Source: Paraburkholderia sp. PREW-6R
Lineage (GTDB): Bacteria; Pseudomonadota; Gammaproteobacteria; Burkholderiales; Burkholderiaceae
Reading direction: 5' to 3'
DNA length: 64,000 nt
Assembly: GCF_039621805.1 (NCBI RefSeq)
Contig: NZ_CP155075.1
Location: 744,001 to 808,000 of the forward strand
Every line of letters starts with the position of its first letter. The first letter of the stretch is position 1. Below, piece after piece: positions 26,869 through 36,701 of this stretch. Position numbers and translations under genes: made by a program. The notes below the pieces were generated by a model. The model ran no database searches, had not been told where the DNA came from, and saw only the letters and a list, made by a program, of their open reading frames with translations.

Positions 26869-27798
26869 ATGCCGAGGCTCAATGCCAAGCAGATGGAGGT
26901 GTTCGTCGCGGTAATGACGCATGGCTCGATTACCGCTGCCGGGCAGCGCCTGAACGTATCGCAGCCGGCCGTGAGCCGGATGATCGAGCGCTTCGAGCAG
27001 GAGGCCGGTTTTGTTGCTTTCGAGCGGCGCCGGGGCAAGCTGGTGCCGACGCCCGAAGCGGAAATCTTCTTCGCGGAAGTCACGCAGGTGTATCGCGGGC
27101 TCGATTATCTGAACGACGTGGCGAGAGAAATCGGCACTACGCGGCGCGGCTATCTGCGCGTCGGCGTATTTCCCGCATTCGCCGAGGGCTGGATCACCGA
27201 GCGGATCACACGCTATGTCGCGGGGCGCGAGGAACTGCTGACGTCACTGGAGCCGATGTCGACCGATAGCGTGATCGAAGCCGTATCGCGTCAAACCATC
27301 GATCTCGGTATCGCGCTGCGCGCATCGGACCGTGAGGGTTTGCGCAGCGAGGAAATCACCAGTTCGGAGATCGTCTGCATTCTGCCCAAAGGGCACCGTC
27401 TGACTGGGCGACCTGTGTTGCAGCCGACCGATCTGTCCGGGGAAGACTTTATTTCGATGGCTGCCAAGGTGAAGGCACGCACGTCAATCGACGCGGTGTT
27501 CGATTCGAGCGGCGTCGAGCGACGCATTCGCGCAGAGACACCGTGGGCATCCACGGTCTGCCATATGGTGGCCCACGGTTTGGGCGTGGGGCTCGTGATC
27601 CGCGAGTCGGCGCTCGAGTTCGCGCATCTCGGTTTTCACATCGCCGCGTTCAAGCCGCGCATCGACTATCGCGCGTATCTGATTACGTCGACCGCCCGCC
27701 CATTGTCTGCGGCGGCACGGGGCTTTCGCGACATGCTCCTGCTCGAATTCAACCAGGCAAGAAGAGCGCCGCGGGCGTCGAAGCGCTGGCCGAGTTGA
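26869..27798 (+). CDS. LysR family regulator, OccR/NocR-like
   Basis: A 309-aa regulator. Start at ATG 26869 (MPRLNAKQMEVFVAV) after GGGGAG. Seen: the helix-turn-helix AGQRLNVSQPAVSRMIERFE, then the effector domain with RRGYLRVGVFPAF. The NAKQMEVFVAVMTHGSITAAG opening matches the opine-catabolism regulators OccR and NocR. Divergent transcription from the transporter-monooxygenase operon makes it the likely activator of that operon in response to its substrate. Confidence 0.9.
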   Translation: MPRLNAKQMEVFVAVMTHGSITAAGQRLNVSQPAVSRMIERFEQEAGFVAFERRRGKLVPTPEAEIFFAEVTQVYRGLDYLNDVAREIGTTRRGYLRVGVFPAFAEGWITERITRYVAGREELLTSLEPMSTDSVIEAVSRQTIDLGIALRASDREGLRSEEITSSEIVCILPKGHRLTGRPVLQPTDLSGEDFISMAAKVKARTSIDAVFDSSGVERRIRAETPWASTVCHMVAHGLGVGLVIRESALEFAHLGFHIAAFKPRIDYRAYLITSTARPLSAAARGFRDMLLLEFNQARRAPRASKRWPS

Positions 27799-27824
27799 CA
27801 GACAGACCCCACTTCACAGATGGA

Positions 27825-30302
27825 CTACGAATGATCTTTTAACGCTTCGCCAACACGAAGCTCGTACTCCGAAACGATCCTGACTTCATCAAGCGTGGCC
27901 GTCTGCGACAGCCCTTGCCGCTCGGCCTCAGGACGCGGATCGTAACGCGCGTCGAGATAGATCGCCGCATCGGTGCGCAGCGGCAGGATGGTCAGCGTCA
28001 GCGGTCGCGACACCGCGCTAGCCGCTGTATCCCCAAGCGAGATGCGCCACGGTAAGCCGTTGTAGAAATGGTCGTCCACCAGCGTCGTGCCGGCGAACAG
28101 GCGGCCCACGTCGCCGCGATAGCGTATCGACAGATACGCGTTGGCGAGACCCGCCGTCACGTTCGACGGTATCAAGATCTGCCACGCTGCCGACCTGCCG
28201 AACGTTTCCGGGACGGGCTCGACGCTCGCATTCGCGGGGCCACCCTGCCGTATGGGCGGCACTTCGCGCGCCTCGCGCAACTTCACCAGTTGGACCGTGA
28301 CTGGCCGCGCCTCGGCTTTTGCGATGTAGGTGGCGAAGCCATCGCGATCCTGCCCGCGAGTGAGCGGCAAGGTCGCGATCGGCGTGCGTTGCAAAGGCGG
28401 ATAGATGCTGAACGCCAGCTCCGGATCGGTCGAGCGAAGCACCAGCTGGCCGTTCGACTCGAACACGTCGGCATCGCTGCGCACGAGACGCTGCAAACCC
28501 TCGAACGACGTAATCGTCGTACGTTCCGCATCGTGGGCAGAAAGCAGCAGCAGCGTGAAAACACACCCGCTGGCAGTCGTCACGCTCGTGCACGTTCCGG
28601 GCTCCAGTGTGACGACAAGCGCGTCGTCGAGCCGTTTTACCACGCTCCCCGCCGCATCGATCTCACGGACCGTTCGTGCCTCGAATACAAACTCCGCTGC
28701 AATACCATCGACAGCGCGAAAAACGTAGGTGTCGCCGCCGGGCGTGGCGAGACGCGTCATCGGCTGCGCGGTGGCGTAACGCAGTTCCGCATCGGCCATC
28801 GGCAGCGCGATCGGCCATACGAAATAGGCACCCGGAGCGATGTCGATGGCATCCGTAGGCAGCGTGATCGTCCGGTTTGCGAGCCGCACTGAAAAGCGCA
28901 CGCCAGCTTGCGCCGGCATGCTGTGCTGGCGCACGTGATTGTTCACGAACAGGAATCCGCGCTCGCCGTCGGAGCGCACCGAAAAGCGCGGCGTGTGCAG
29001 ATCATCGGCTGATCGTGGCTTCACGGCGGGCGCGTGAACCGGGTAGGTCGCGAGGGCGCTACCCCATTCGCGCAGGAATGCATGCATCGGCCGGAGCTTG
29101 CCGAGTACCGCACCGGCCTCGCCGTTCGCTCCGAACGGCGCCTGAAAATCGTAATTGACGACCGGCAGGTCGTTCCAGCCGCCCGTCGCCGTCGATTCCT
29201 GGCCCTCGCGCAAATCCGGCGGATTACGACCACCGTGGAACATGTAGTAGCCGTAAAGGTTCACACCCGAACCCAATTGCACCGGCAGCATCGCGCCGAC
29301 ATCGTCTGCATCGATCACCGGACGTCGCCGGTACATGGTGGGCACGCCCGCCCCATACTCCGCGCCCAGAAACGGCGTGTCGCCGGCGACCTTGTCGGCA
29401 TCGCCATCGCTCCCGCCCTGGGTCTGCGCGCCCAGATCGCCGCCCACCCGGCTCGTGAAGCGGAAGGCGTAGGCCTCGTTCGGCGCCGACCTGTCGGGCG
29501 TGCTGCCCCACGGCATGTCCGGATAGCCGCCGAAAACCGGCGTCACTTCGCCGTGCGGAAACACCGCGTCGTCCCAGCCTGTCACGGTGTACAACGGCGT
29601 ATCCAGTCCGGCAGCCATCGCCAGCCGCTTGAGTTCGGCGATGTGAGCAGCGCCCTGCTCCGGGCCTGTCAGGTTGTACTCGTTCTCGATCTGCACGCCG
29701 ATGACCGGGCCGCCGTCCTTCCACAGTTCGCCTCTCAATTGCTGCGCGATCTGCGCATAAAAGCGCTGCACGTAGTCCAGATAAACCGGGTCATTGCAAC
29801 GTGTGGGCGTCTGATCGACGACCCAGCCCGGGATGCCGCCGTAGCGCACTTCCGCGTGCGCCCAAGGGCCGATGCGGGCGAAGAACAGCAGGCCGTGCCG
29901 CCCGCACGCCGCGACGAAGCTGCGCAGATCGCGCCGCCCGCTCCACTCGAAATGGCCGGCCTGCAACTCGTGGTGGCACCAGATGATGTAACTGGAGACG
30001 ATCTCGATTCCGGCCGCTTTCATCTTTGCGAGTTCGTCGTCCCATTGGCGCTCGGGCACACGTGAATAGTGCATTTCGCCCATCACCGGCAACCACGGCC
30101 GGCTGTCGCGCGTCAGATAACGGTCGTTGATGCCGATAGTCGCGCCGTCGGGCGCACGTGCGGTTCCAAGCCGCAGCAGACCCGTGCGCGGCGGACTCGC
30201 CGGCGTGCTTGCGTCGATGCTGAGCAACAGGGCGCAAGCGCGGTCCGGTTCCACCGAACCGCGCGGGCCGGCTGCGGCGAGCGCGCGATCGTCCACGGTC
30301 AT
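27825..30302 (-). CDS. Glycoside hydrolase family 35 beta-galactosidase
   Basis: An 825-aa beta-galactosidase. Start at ATG 30302, which overlaps the GH42 stop as ATGA; the frame extends to 30335. Seen: GEMHYSRVPERQWDDELAKM opening the TIM barrel near residue 75, WCHHELQAGHFEWSG, the acid/base Glu208 in QIENEYN, and the nucleophile Glu315 in LGAEYGAG. The long C-terminal half holds beta-rich domains. There is an atypical N-terminal segment of about 65 residues and no obvious signal peptide, so it is probably cytoplasmic and acts on imported oligosaccharides with the GH42 enzyme. Confidence 0.93.
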   Translation of the reverse strand: MTVDDRALAAAGPRGSVEPDRACALLLSIDASTPASPPRTGLLRLGTARAPDGATIGINDRYLTRDSRPWLPVMGEMHYSRVPERQWDDELAKMKAAGIEIVSSYIIWCHHELQAGHFEWSGRRDLRSFVAACGRHGLLFFARIGPWAHAEVRYGGIPGWVVDQTPTRCNDPVYLDYVQRFYAQIAQQLRGELWKDGGPVIGVQIENEYNLTGPEQGAAHIAELKRLAMAAGLDTPLYTVTGWDDAVFPHGEVTPVFGGYPDMPWGSTPDRSAPNEAYAFRFTSRVGGDLGAQTQGGSDGDADKVAGDTPFLGAEYGAGVPTMYRRRPVIDADDVGAMLPVQLGSGVNLYGYYMFHGGRNPPDLREGQESTATGGWNDLPVVNYDFQAPFGANGEAGAVLGKLRPMHAFLREWGSALATYPVHAPAVKPRSADDLHTPRFSVRSDGERGFLFVNNHVRQHSMPAQAGVRFSVRLANRTITLPTDAIDIAPGAYFVWPIALPMADAELRYATAQPMTRLATPGGDTYVFRAVDGIAAEFVFEARTVREIDAAGSVVKRLDDALVVTLEPGTCTSVTTASGCVFTLLLLSAHDAERTTITSFEGLQRLVRSDADVFESNGQLVLRSTDPELAFSIYPPLQRTPIATLPLTRGQDRDGFATYIAKAEARPVTVQLVKLREAREVPPIRQGGPANASVEPVPETFGRSAAWQILIPSNVTAGLANAYLSIRYRGDVGRLFAGTTLVDDHFYNGLPWRISLGDTAASAVSRPLTLTILPLRTDAAIYLDARYDPRPEAERQGLSQTATLDEVRIVSEYELRVGEALKDHS

Positions 30303-32284
30303 GCCGGGTTGTCCGTGCGGTCCACATCGAGCCACGCGCAGACATCGCCGGTCGCGAGTTGTGCGCCGCCCAGCACGAAGCGCGCACCTAACGGCGACGG
30401 TGCCTGCACGCGCTCAGGACCGAAGTTGAACGCAAAGGTCAGATCGCCGCGCCGCCGCGTGCGCAGGCCTTCCGGCAAGTTCTGCACTGTCAGGCCCGCT
30501 TCGGCCGCCACCTGCTGAAGCAGCGCGCGATGCAGCCCTTGCGACAGCCACGCCGCCACGTAGCGCACTCGCCCGTGCGCAAGCACCGCCGGCCATTGGT
30601 CGTCGAAAGCGGCTTCGACACCTGTCTCGCCGTTGGCCCGCACGTGTTCGCGCCAGTGCACCGCTACCCCGTTTGTGTTGCCGACACGAACCGCGGGGGC
30701 GAGCGACGCTCGCAGCGACTCGACTTCCAGCACCTGCATCGGTAACACCCGCTGCAAAGCGCCAGGTGCGAGATTCGCCGGAATCGCGAAATCTTTGGTT
30801 TTCGAGCCGCTGCGCGGGCCGAAAACCCACTGCGCACCGCTCTTTTCGACCTGCGCGATCAGGCCGTCGTCGATCACCGCGATGCTCGGCACGATCACCA
30901 GACGATACTGCGTAAGATCAGCGCTCTTCGGTAGGATATCCACGTCGAGCCCGAGTTCGCGCAACGCCTCGTAGTACTCGAAAGCCAGTGTCTGATAGTC
31001 GAAGGTTTTGCCGTGCCGCTGGATCTCGAACATCCATTGCGTCTCGTAGTCGAACACGAGCGCCACGTCCGCGCGCGTGGGCGCGGCGAGCGTGGACAGC
31101 ACATGCGAGGCCGCAATCTCGCGAGCCGCGCGTTCGACTTCGATTCCGCCAGGCGACAGTTCGTTGTTCGGCAGGTTCAGGCCCGAGTGCATCTGTTCCT
31201 GCGCATACGGACATTGCCGCCAGCGGAAGTACGACACCAGCTCCGCGCCGTGCGCAAATGCCTCGAAGGCCCACAGCCGCACCATCCCTTTTGCCGGCAC
31301 CGGATTCCACGACGCCCAGTTCACCGGGCCCGCCTGCTGTTCCATCACCCAGAAGCGGCCTTGCCCTATCGCGCGATAACGGTCGTGATCGAACGCCGAG
31401 ACGTCTGGATGCGCGGTGCGCGCGTAACGTGCCTTTTGTGCCTCGGGCAATGCGATAGATTCCGTGCGCGCAATCGGATAGCTGTCCCATGAGGCGACGT
31501 CGATTGCCTTGTCCGCGGCAAACCGGTAGTGATCGAAGGTGGTAAAAAAGCCCATGAAGTTGTGCAGCACGTCGGCGTGCGGCGCGAAACGACGCAGCAC
31601 CTCGACCTGATGGCGATGAAACGCCGACACCTCGTCGGACATGAAGCGGCGAAAGTCGAGCAGGTGAATCGGATTGGCGTCGGTGGGCGTAAGGTTCGGC
31701 AGTTCGATGGCGTCGAACGACGCGTACTCCATGCTCCAGAACACGTTGCCCCACGCATCGTTGAGCTGCCCGATGGTTTCGTAGCGCGCTTTGAGCCATG
31801 AGCGAAAACGCGCGAGTGCGGCCGGCGTGTAGCTCGGTATCGTTTCGTGACAGCCGAGTTCATTATCCGTTTGCCAGGCAACCACTGCTGCGTGCGAACC
31901 GTAGCGCTGCGCCATCGCAGCCGTTATCCGCACACATTCGCGCCGGTACGTTTCGCTCGAAACGTCGTAATGCCGGCGTGAGCCGGCATTCCAGCGCGTG
32001 CCGTCCGCGCGCATCGGCAGGATCTCGGGATACGCGTCCACCAGCCATTTCGGCGGCGCCGCGGTCGGCGTGCCGAGCACGATTTTCAGGCCGTGGCTCG
32101 CAAGCGTCTCCACCACGTCGTCGAGCCAGCCCCAGTCGAATTCGCCCGCGCGCGGTTCCATGCGGCTCCACGCGAATTCCGCGATCCGCACGTGCGTGAT
32201 GCCGAGTTCGGCCATGCGTCGAGCGTCGTCGGCCCACATCGAACGGGGCCATTGTTCCGGGTAATAACAAACACCGAGTTGCAT
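30299..32284 (-). CDS. Glycoside hydrolase family 42 beta-galactosidase
   Basis: A 661-aa beta-galactosidase. Seen: LGVCYYPEQWPRSMWADDARRM at the N-terminus, the acid/base Glu142 in QTDNELGCH, the nucleophile Glu315 in FWVMEQQAGPVNW, and RWRQCPYAQEQMHSGL. The C-terminal trimerisation and beta domains are present and length is normal. No signal peptide. It is preceded by two sugar permeases and followed, with coupled translation, by GH35. The pair suggests use of beta-galactosides with different linkages, such as galactan oligosaccharides; lactose is also possible. Confidence 0.95.
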   Translation of the reverse strand: MQLGVCYYPEQWPRSMWADDARRMAELGITHVRIAEFAWSRMEPRAGEFDWGWLDDVVETLASHGLKIVLGTPTAAPPKWLVDAYPEILPMRADGTRWNAGSRRHYDVSSETYRRECVRITAAMAQRYGSHAAVVAWQTDNELGCHETIPSYTPAALARFRSWLKARYETIGQLNDAWGNVFWSMEYASFDAIELPNLTPTDANPIHLLDFRRFMSDEVSAFHRHQVEVLRRFAPHADVLHNFMGFFTTFDHYRFAADKAIDVASWDSYPIARTESIALPEAQKARYARTAHPDVSAFDHDRYRAIGQGRFWVMEQQAGPVNWASWNPVPAKGMVRLWAFEAFAHGAELVSYFRWRQCPYAQEQMHSGLNLPNNELSPGGIEVERAAREIAASHVLSTLAAPTRADVALVFDYETQWMFEIQRHGKTFDYQTLAFEYYEALRELGLDVDILPKSADLTQYRLVIVPSIAVIDDGLIAQVEKSGAQWVFGPRSGSKTKDFAIPANLAPGALQRVLPMQVLEVESLRASLAPAVRVGNTNGVAVHWREHVRANGETGVEAAFDDQWPAVLAHGRVRYVAAWLSQGLHRALLQQVAAEAGLTVQNLPEGLRTRRRGDLTFAFNFGPERVQAPSPLGARFVLGGAQLATGDVCAWLDVDRTDNPA

Positions 32285-32320
32285 GAAATGGGTCTCGCTT
32301 TATGGAGGGAAGGCGGGCGG

Positions 32321-33172
32321 TCAGCCCTTGCTCGCGCCGAACGTCAGGCCGGCGACAAAGTGCTTCTGCATCAGGAAAAACATCAGGACCGACGGCAACG
32401 CGGCGAGCACGGAGCCGGCCGCGACCAGGTTCCACGCCGTGGTCCACTGGCCCTTGAGCGCGGCGACGCCCACCGTGATCGGCGCGGCGTCGTCGCCCTG
32501 GGTCAGGCACAGCGCCCAGAAGTAGTCGTTCCAGACGAAGGTGAACACGAGGATGCCGAGCGCGGCCAACGCCGGCCGGATAAGCGGCAGCACGATGCGT
32601 GCGTAGACCGTCCATTCGCTTGCGCCCTCCACGCGCGCCGCCTCGATCAGTTCGAACGGCAACTGCTTGATGAAATTGCGCAGGAACAGCGTGCAGAAGC
32701 CGGTCTGGAATGAAACGTGAAAGATCACCAGCACCCAGACCGTGTTGAAGATGCCGACACGCAGCGCCATGTCGCGCACCGGAATCATCAGGATCTGGAT
32801 CGGCACGAAATTGCCGGCGACGAACGCGAACAGGATCGCCGTCGCGCCGCGGAAGCGATACGTAGCAAGCGCGAACCCCGCCATCGACGCGAGCAGGATT
32901 GCGCCGAACACGGAGGGCAAGGTAATCAGCACGCTGTTGGTGAAGTAGTGAAGCATTGGCGTTTGCGTGAGTGCCGCGCCGTAGTTTTCGACTAGCGCGA
33001 AGTGCTTCGGCCAGCCCCAGTAGTCGCCCTGGGTGAGTTCGTCGGAGGAACGGATCGAGGTGACGAGCACGGCGATCATGGGCAGCAGCCAGATGACGAG
33101 CGCGATCGGCAGCGACACCTTGTAAAGCGTACGATTCAGCGGTTTCCAGCGTTCGACGGGAAGGGGATACAT
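32321..33172 (-). CDS. Carbohydrate ABC transporter permease (MalG type)
   Basis: A 283-aa inner-membrane permease. ATG 33172 (MYPLPVERWKPL) is chosen: it has ACGGAG upstream, and the longer frame to 33265 overlaps the neighbouring permease. Seen: six hydrophobic segments, and the EAA loop ELIEAARVEGASEWTVYARIVLPLIRPA. The C-terminus ends shortly after FVAGLTFGASKG, a typical MalG-group ending. Partner of the MalF-type permease at 33189. Confidence 0.94.
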   Translation of the reverse strand: MYPLPVERWKPLNRTLYKVSLPIALVIWLLPMIAVLVTSIRSSDELTQGDYWGWPKHFALVENYGAALTQTPMLHYFTNSVLITLPSVFGAILLASMAGFALATYRFRGATAILFAFVAGNFVPIQILMIPVRDMALRVGIFNTVWVLVIFHVSFQTGFCTLFLRNFIKQLPFELIEAARVEGASEWTVYARIVLPLIRPALAALGILVFTFVWNDYFWALCLTQGDDAAPITVGVAALKGQWTTAWNLVAAGSVLAALPSVLMFFLMQKHFVAGLTFGASKG

Positions 33173-33188
33173 GAATGACTCCGTTGAC

Positions 33189-34094
33189 TCAACGTTCGTC
33201 GCGCAGCATGCGGCGCAGGTGGAACACGATGTAGACGAGCATGATCGCGAACAGCACGACCGCAATGGCGGCCGAATAGCCTTCGCGGTAGTACTTGATG
33301 GCCTGGTCGTACATGAAGTACGCGAGCACGGTGGAGCTGTCGAACGGACCGCCGCCGCTCATCACCGCAATCAGATCGAAGCTGCGCAATGCGCCGATCA
33401 CGGTCAGCACCACGGCCATGAAAGTCGCGGGCCGCAGTTGACGCAGGATCACGTACCACAGCAGTTTTAGCCCCTTTGCGCCTTCCATCCGCGCCGCCTC
33501 CACCACTTCCGGATTGATACCGGTGAGGCCGGTGAGATAGAGCACCATGCAGAATGGCGTCTGCGGCCAGAGCGCCGCGAAGATAATGCCGAACGTCACC
33601 GTTTTCGGATCGCCGAGAACCGGCACGCCGTGGCCGACGAGAAGCCGCAGCAGGCCGAAGGCCGGATCGTAGAACCAGCTGAAAACAAGACCCACCACCA
33701 CGCCCGAAAGCACGAATGGCGCGAAGAACAGCGACTTGACGACGCGCATGCCGCGCATCCGCTGGTTCAGATAAAGCGCGAACAGCAGCCCGAGCGGCGG
33801 CGCGAGCAGGAAGCAGCCGAGCCAGATCAGGTTGTTCCTGAGCGCCGTGTAGAAAGTGTCGGAATGAAACAGCTCGATGTAATTGCCAAGGCCAACGAAG
33901 GTCTTCGGCGTCATGCCGTCCCAGTTGTAAAAGCTGAGCGAAATGCTGCTGAAGATCGGATAGATCACGCACAGGCAGAACAGCGCGCAGCCCGGCAACA
34001 GGAAAAAGAACGCGGCGCGGTGCTGATGACGGCGGGTCGTGGAGACGTGTCGATGCCGCGCCGTCGGCAGGCGGCTCGCTAAAGGAGAAGACAT
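33189..34094 (-). CDS. Carbohydrate ABC transporter permease (MalF type)
   Basis: A 301-aa permease with six hydrophobic segments. Seen: FFLLPGCALFCLCVIYPIFSSI in helix 1 and the EAA loop PEVVEAARMEGAKGLKLLWYVIL. Small MalF type without a large periplasmic domain, as in the CUT1 sugar transporters. It sits 16 bp upstream of the MalG-type gene and downstream of the binding protein on the same strand. Confidence 0.94.
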   Translation of the reverse strand: MSSPLASRLPTARHRHVSTTRRHQHRAAFFFLLPGCALFCLCVIYPIFSSISLSFYNWDGMTPKTFVGLGNYIELFHSDTFYTALRNNLIWLGCFLLAPPLGLLFALYLNQRMRGMRVVKSLFFAPFVLSGVVVGLVFSWFYDPAFGLLRLLVGHGVPVLGDPKTVTFGIIFAALWPQTPFCMVLYLTGLTGINPEVVEAARMEGAKGLKLLWYVILRQLRPATFMAVVLTVIGALRSFDLIAVMSGGGPFDSSTVLAYFMYDQAIKYYREGYSAAIAVVLFAIMLVYIVFHLRRMLRDER

Positions 34095-34163
34095 GATCGG
34101 GCCTCGCGGGAAAATCGAAGGTGTGACGCCGGCCTGGCACTCCGTGCCGGCGTCCGCGCCGGC

Positions 34164-35417
34164 TTACTTCCTGTAAATGCGTTTGCGCGTTGCTTCGAGA
34201 CGCGCGAGCACGGCATCGAGTTGCGACGGGTCGCTGTAGAACTGCTGCATGGCCTTCATGCCTTCGTCGGCCATTTCCTTGGTCATGTCGCGGTCATAGA
34301 ACTGCGCGATGCCGCCTTGCGTGCTGGCGAGCGTCTGGAAGCCCACTTTGGAGATCGCGTCCTCGGGTTCCGGCGACTTGCTGTTCGACGGCAACTGGCC
34401 CCAGCCGCGAGCGAGATCCGCGTTGATCTGCGGCTGCTCCATGAAGGCGAGCAGTCGGTGCGCGTCGGTCTTGTTCTTCGCCCTGGCCGGAATCAGCAGC
34501 ACGTTCACCGGGCCGTCCTCGGCCATCGGCACTTTCGGGTCGATCACCGGGAAGCGGAAGAACGCCGTCTCCGGCTTGACCGAAGCCGGGATGCTGGTCG
34601 AGAAGAACGTGCCCATCAGCATCATGGCGGCTTTGCCGTTCGCGAGGAACGGCGCGATGGAATCGAGATCGAAGGACAGCGCGTTGTCGATGAAGTACTT
34701 GTCGTCGATCAGCGTTTTCCACGTGGTATAGACCTTCCTTACGCGTGCGTCGGTGTACGGAATCTCGCCGGCCATCAGTTGCTGGTGGAAAGCGTTGCCG
34801 TTAATGCGCAGGTCGAGATAATCGAACCAGGCGGCCAGCGTCCAGCTATCGCGTGCGGCAACGGCGATCGGCGCAACGCCGCTCGCCTTGATCTTCTTGC
34901 AGGCGTCGAGAAACTCGCCCCAGGTTTTCGGCTCCCCTTTTACCCCGGCTTTCTCGAATAGATCCTTGCGGTAGAAGAATCCGTAGGCGTCGTAGCCGAG
35001 CGGTGCAGCGTATTGCTTGCCCTTGTATGTCGAGGCTTCCTTGACCGACGCGTACTGTTGCGACCAGCCATTCCTGTTCCAGTCCGGCGACAGGTCTTCA
35101 AGCAGGCCGCGCTGGGCGTAGTAAGCCATGCGCTCACCGTCGTGCCAGGAGACCACGTCAGGCGGATCGGTTGCGAGCCAGCCGCCCATCTGCACCTTGT
35201 ACGCTTCCTCGGTGATGTAGGTGACTTTGAGGTCGACGTCCGGGTTCGCCTTCCTGAACTTGTCGAAGGCGTCCTGCCAGGTCGAGCGCTGGTTGCCGCG
35301 CGCCGATACGTTCACGTTCAACGTGGCGGCGTCGGCGACGCCGGCCGACCACAGCGCCGATACCACAGCGACAGCAGCCGACACGCGCGCCAGACGGCGA
35401 AGGCGATTTGCAATCAT
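34164..35417 (-). CDS. Extracellular sugar-binding protein (CUT1 type)
   Basis: A 417-aa periplasmic solute-binding protein. Signal peptide about 30 residues (ALWSAGVADA before ATLNVNVSAR). Seen: DAFDKFRKANPDVDLKVTYI in the first lobe, VPMAEDGPVNVLLIPARAKNK, and a Lys/Arg-rich C-terminus. Family 1 binding proteins deliver oligosaccharides to MalFG-type permeases. The gene follows the ATPase gene and precedes the permeases, in the standard order. Confidence 0.95.
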   Translation of the reverse strand: MIANRLRRLARVSAAVAVVSALWSAGVADAATLNVNVSARGNQRSTWQDAFDKFRKANPDVDLKVTYITEEAYKVQMGGWLATDPPDVVSWHDGERMAYYAQRGLLEDLSPDWNRNGWSQQYASVKEASTYKGKQYAAPLGYDAYGFFYRKDLFEKAGVKGEPKTWGEFLDACKKIKASGVAPIAVAARDSWTLAAWFDYLDLRINGNAFHQQLMAGEIPYTDARVRKVYTTWKTLIDDKYFIDNALSFDLDSIAPFLANGKAAMMLMGTFFSTSIPASVKPETAFFRFPVIDPKVPMAEDGPVNVLLIPARAKNKTDAHRLLAFMEQPQINADLARGWGQLPSNSKSPEPEDAISKVGFQTLASTQGGIAQFYDRDMTKEMADEGMKAMQQFYSDPSQLDAVLARLEATRKRIYRK

Positions 35418-35499
35418 CTTTGTCTCCTTGACTACTTTTGTTGGCTGGCCGCGTCATGCGGACAGTCGGTATAGCCCGCTCTATGGCAGGGCTGGAAGT

Positions 35500-36639
35500 T
35501 CAGGCCGCGACCGGCGTGCCTGCACGAATCGTTCGTGTTGCCGCCACGCCGTCTTCATCGAACAGATGACAGGCGTCGGCGGGCACATGGATCGACAGAC
35601 GCTCGCCGGCGCGCACGGGCGAGTCGCCTGGCGCTTTCGCCACCAGCGTGCCGTGCTCGTGGTCGGCATGCACGTAGCTGTGCTCGCCGAGCCGCTCGGT
35701 GAGTGCTGCGGTCACCGCGATGCCCTGCCCTTCGCCGCCCAGGCGCAGATGCTCCGGACGCACGCCGAGCGAGACATTCTGGCCGCGCGTCAGATGCGCG
35801 CCGTCGACATGGGCAACGAGGGACTCGCCGCTTCTCGCGAGCCGCACGGTTACGCTGCCCGGGCTGGTCGAGTCGACTACGGCGTCGATGAAATTCATCT
35901 GCGGCGAGCCAATGAATCCGGCGACGAAGCGCGACTTCGGATGGTGATAAAGCTCGAGCGGCGCGCCGGTCTGCGCAATGCTGCCGAAGCGTTCAGCCGC
36001 GGCGCCCGCATGCAGCAGCACGATCTTGTCGGCGAGCGTCATGGCTTCCACCTGGTCGTGCGTCACATACACCACGCTGGCTTCGGAAAAGCGTTGATGC
36101 AGCCGCGCGATCTCGATACGGGTCTGCCCCCGCAGGGCGGCGTCGAGATTGGAAAGCGGTTCGTCGAACAGAAACGCGCCAGGCTCACGCACAATGGCGC
36201 GGCCAATCGCGACGCGTTGCCTCTGACCGCCAGAGAGCGGTTTCGGGAAACGGTCGAGGAGCGCGTCGAGTTGCAGGATTCGGGCGGCTTCGCGTACTCT
36301 GGATTCGACAGTCGCCTTCGGCGCTTTGGCAATGCGCAGGCCGAAAGCCATGTTGTCGAACACCGTCATGTGCGGAAAAAGTGCGTAGCTCTGAAACACC
36401 ATCGCAACGCCGCGCGCCGCCGAGGGCACATGGTTCATCAGGCGTCCGCCGATGCGCAGTTCGCCTTCGCTCAGGTCTTCGAGTCCGGCGATCATTCGCA
36501 GCAAGGTGGACTTGCCGCAGCCCGACGGACCGAGAAAGACACAGAACTCATGCTGTGCGATTTCAAGGCTCAAGCGCCGGATGACGGACGCGTGATCGCC
36601 GTACGCTTTCTGCACATTCCTGAGGTCGATCGTCGCCAT
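35500..36639 (-). CDS. ugpC: Sugar ABC transporter ATP-binding protein (UgpC/MsmK-like)
   Basis: A 379-aa ATPase. Seen: Walker A GPSGCGKST, signature LSGGQRQRVAIGRAIVR, Walker B FLFDEPLSNLDA, switch His in YVTHDQVEAM, and a C-terminal TOBE-type domain (from about residue 240, with SLGVRPEHLRL). The start at 36639 has a GGAGG ribosome site that is only 11 bp from a perfect LacI-type palindrome, so repression of this first gene would block the whole operon. The symbol reflects the subgroup; the substrate here is more likely a beta-galactoside than glycerol-3-phosphate. Confidence 0.93.
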   Translation of the reverse strand: MATIDLRNVQKAYGDHASVIRRLSLEIAQHEFCVFLGPSGCGKSTLLRMIAGLEDLSEGELRIGGRLMNHVPSAARGVAMVFQSYALFPHMTVFDNMAFGLRIAKAPKATVESRVREAARILQLDALLDRFPKPLSGGQRQRVAIGRAIVREPGAFLFDEPLSNLDAALRGQTRIEIARLHQRFSEASVVYVTHDQVEAMTLADKIVLLHAGAAAERFGSIAQTGAPLELYHHPKSRFVAGFIGSPQMNFIDAVVDSTSPGSVTVRLARSGESLVAHVDGAHLTRGQNVSLGVRPEHLRLGGEGQGIAVTAALTERLGEHSYVHADHEHGTLVAKAPGDSPVRAGERLSIHVPADACHLFDEDGVAATRTIRAGTPVAA

Positions 36640-36649
36640 GCTGCCTCCG

Positions 36650-36667
36650 AATTTAAGCGCTTAAATT
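36650..36667. promoter_or_regulatory. LacI/GalR operator 1
   Basis: AATTTAAGCGCTTAAATT, a perfect 18-bp palindrome with the central CG typical of LacI-family sites. It starts 11 bp upstream of the ATPase start codon, next to its ribosome site. Confidence 0.85.
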
Positions 36668-36701
36668 TTGGCGTCTAAAAATGGACACTTGCGTTGCGCA
36701 G

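Noticed and set aside
33136..34140. Long Arg-rich frame on the minus strand
   Set aside because: Out-of-frame shadow of the MalF-type permease; the permease frame has the EAA loop and hydrophobic segments.
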